33,467 nucleotides of DNA, taken from Pseudomonadota bacterium. Lineage in GTDB: Bacteria; Bdellovibrionota_B; Oligoflexia; Oligoflexales; CAIYRB01. Position numbers and translations under genes: made by a program. The stretch covers positions 1 to 33,467 of the forward strand of contig JAPLFY010000101.1 in the NCBI GenBank assembly GCA_026390435.1, in the 5' to 3' direction. Below, one piece after another: positions 33,010 through 33,467 of this stretch (positions are counted from its first letter, which is position 1; each line of letters starts with the position of its first letter). Under the pieces are notes generated by a model, which saw nothing but the letters and a program-made list of their open reading frames with translations, was not told the origin of the DNA and made no database searches.

Positions 33010-33038
33010 AGTGTAGCTACCATGTAGCTACATGTCAA
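33010..33038 (-). promoter_or_regulatory. Toxin-antitoxin promoter with two palindromic operators
   Basis: On the minus strand TTGACA (complement of 33033-33038) is followed after 17 bp by TACACT (complement of 33010-33015). The spacer and -10 carry two identical palindromes, GTAGCTAC at 33013-33020 and 33024-33031, 11 bp centre to centre. Paired short palindromes over the promoter are what a ribbon-helix-helix antitoxin would bind for autorepression. Confidence 0.75.
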
Positions 33039-33050
33039 GAAATGAGATTA

Positions 33051-33467
33051 GGCAACGTCGGGATTGGCACTACCGGTCCTGGATTGCCTCTTCATGTCGC
33101 CGGTACACCTGGTGTTCCTGCATCTTCAGGAACGACTCAAACTAATGGCTCACTACGACTCGCTACGAATACAGGAAACACATCTGTATTGGATATTGGA
33201 ATACCCAATGCTGCTCCTTACGGTGCCTGGCTTCAGACAGGCCAATCGACGTCACTCGGTAACCCGGGAACGAGTTATCCGCTAACGTTGCAACCATTAG
33301 GCGGCAACGTCGGGGTTGGCACGACAGCGCCAACTGCTAAGCTGACGGTGGCTGGCACAACAGGCGTCGATGGCATTGCTTTTCCCGATGGTAGCCTTCA
33401 GATCCGTGCTGCGAAGGGCACTCGCTACTGCGGCGTCACAGCAAGCAGCTACGATGGGCTGGGGGTT
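33051..33467 (+). pseudogene. Fibre/tail-fibre-like protein, downstream fragment (runs off right edge)
   Basis: 139 codons open to the window end with no start of their own. GNVGIGTTGPGLPLHVAG and GNVGVGTTAPTAKLTVAG are two copies of the NVG(I/V)GTTxPxxKLxVAG motif seen in bacterial and phage tail-fibre-like and adhesin proteins, and GIAFPDGSLQIRAA follows. It is the continuation of the fragment ending at 32466. The C-terminus is not in the window, so whether it carries an intramolecular chaperone domain is unknown. Confidence 0.7.

Larger units (their letters stand above)
32460..33059. mobile_element. Toxin-antitoxin cassette inserted in the fibre gene, bordered by CAACGTC
   Basis: CAACGTC occurs at 32460-32466 and 33053-33059. 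Deleting one copy and all between joins CCT ATC AAC GTC to GGG ATT GGC in frame, giving the usual fibre motif (PI)NVGIGTT. No transposase or integrase lies inside, so movement would need help from elsewhere. CAACGTC is also part of the fibre's own repeat (it recurs at 33305), so the match may come from repeat-mediated recombination. Confidence 0.55.

Noticed and set aside
1-33467. CRISPR arrays, rRNA genes, complete prophage or integrase
   Set aside because: No regularly spaced repeats, rRNA sequence, integrase or phage structural module were seen; the fibre-like fragments alone do not make a prophage.

Overview
The window is chromosomal DNA from a Gram-negative bacterium. It encodes an LpxC lipid A deacetylase, outer-membrane and lipoprotein genes, periplasmic binding-protein transport and several inner-membrane exporters. 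Mixed GC content, many small lipoproteins and a surface fibre with NVGIGTT motifs would fit the Bdellovibrionota/Oligoflexia or a neighbouring 'deltaproteobacterial' group. That placement is inference from gene content only.

Layout, left to right. (1) 1-2700: the start of a radical SAM gene running off the left edge, a tRNA-Asp with its own promoter and terminator, a receiver domain fused to LpxC, and a ZIP-type metal transporter. (2) 2765-11733, all on the minus strand: a secreted lipoprotein, then a transport block. Read in the direction of transcription the block is an ABC-2-like permease, its ATPase, an exporter half with a degenerate Walker B, a membrane sensor with a SpoIIE/PP2C phosphatase domain, and an exporter half with a canonical Walker B. 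(3) 11772-15754: a yejA-yejB-yejE peptide importer lacking the yejF ATPase. (4) 15759-21397: a Gly/Ser-rich lipoprotein, folE2 with a clear promoter, a tiny histone H1-like protein, an outer-membrane protein candidate, a PilZ protein and a GT4 glycosyltransferase. (5) 21550-28100: a tight plus-strand operon of an ImmA/IrrE-like protein without the catalytic Glu, acetoacetyl-CoA synthetase, and a second heterodimeric ABC exporter pair. (6) 28044-31017: folK, a YcfD/RoxA-type ribosomal oxygenase overlapping it, and a multi-pass membrane protein of unknown function. (7) 31018-33467: an accessory region. A secreted fibre-like gene has been broken by a truncated transposase, a large palindrome, several in-frame stops and a BrnT/BrnA-like toxin-antitoxin cassette. 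Removing the cassette would rejoin the fibre reading frame.

The most notable items are the receiver-LpxC fusion (a possible phosphorylation input to the committed step of lipid A synthesis) and the toxin-antitoxin cassette bounded by a 7-bp repeat inside the fibre gene, with a near-leaderless toxin start and twin palindromic operators. Next come the catalytic-Glu-less ImmA/IrrE-like protein heading a metabolic/exporter operon, and the exporter pair split by a SpoIIE-type sensor phosphatase.
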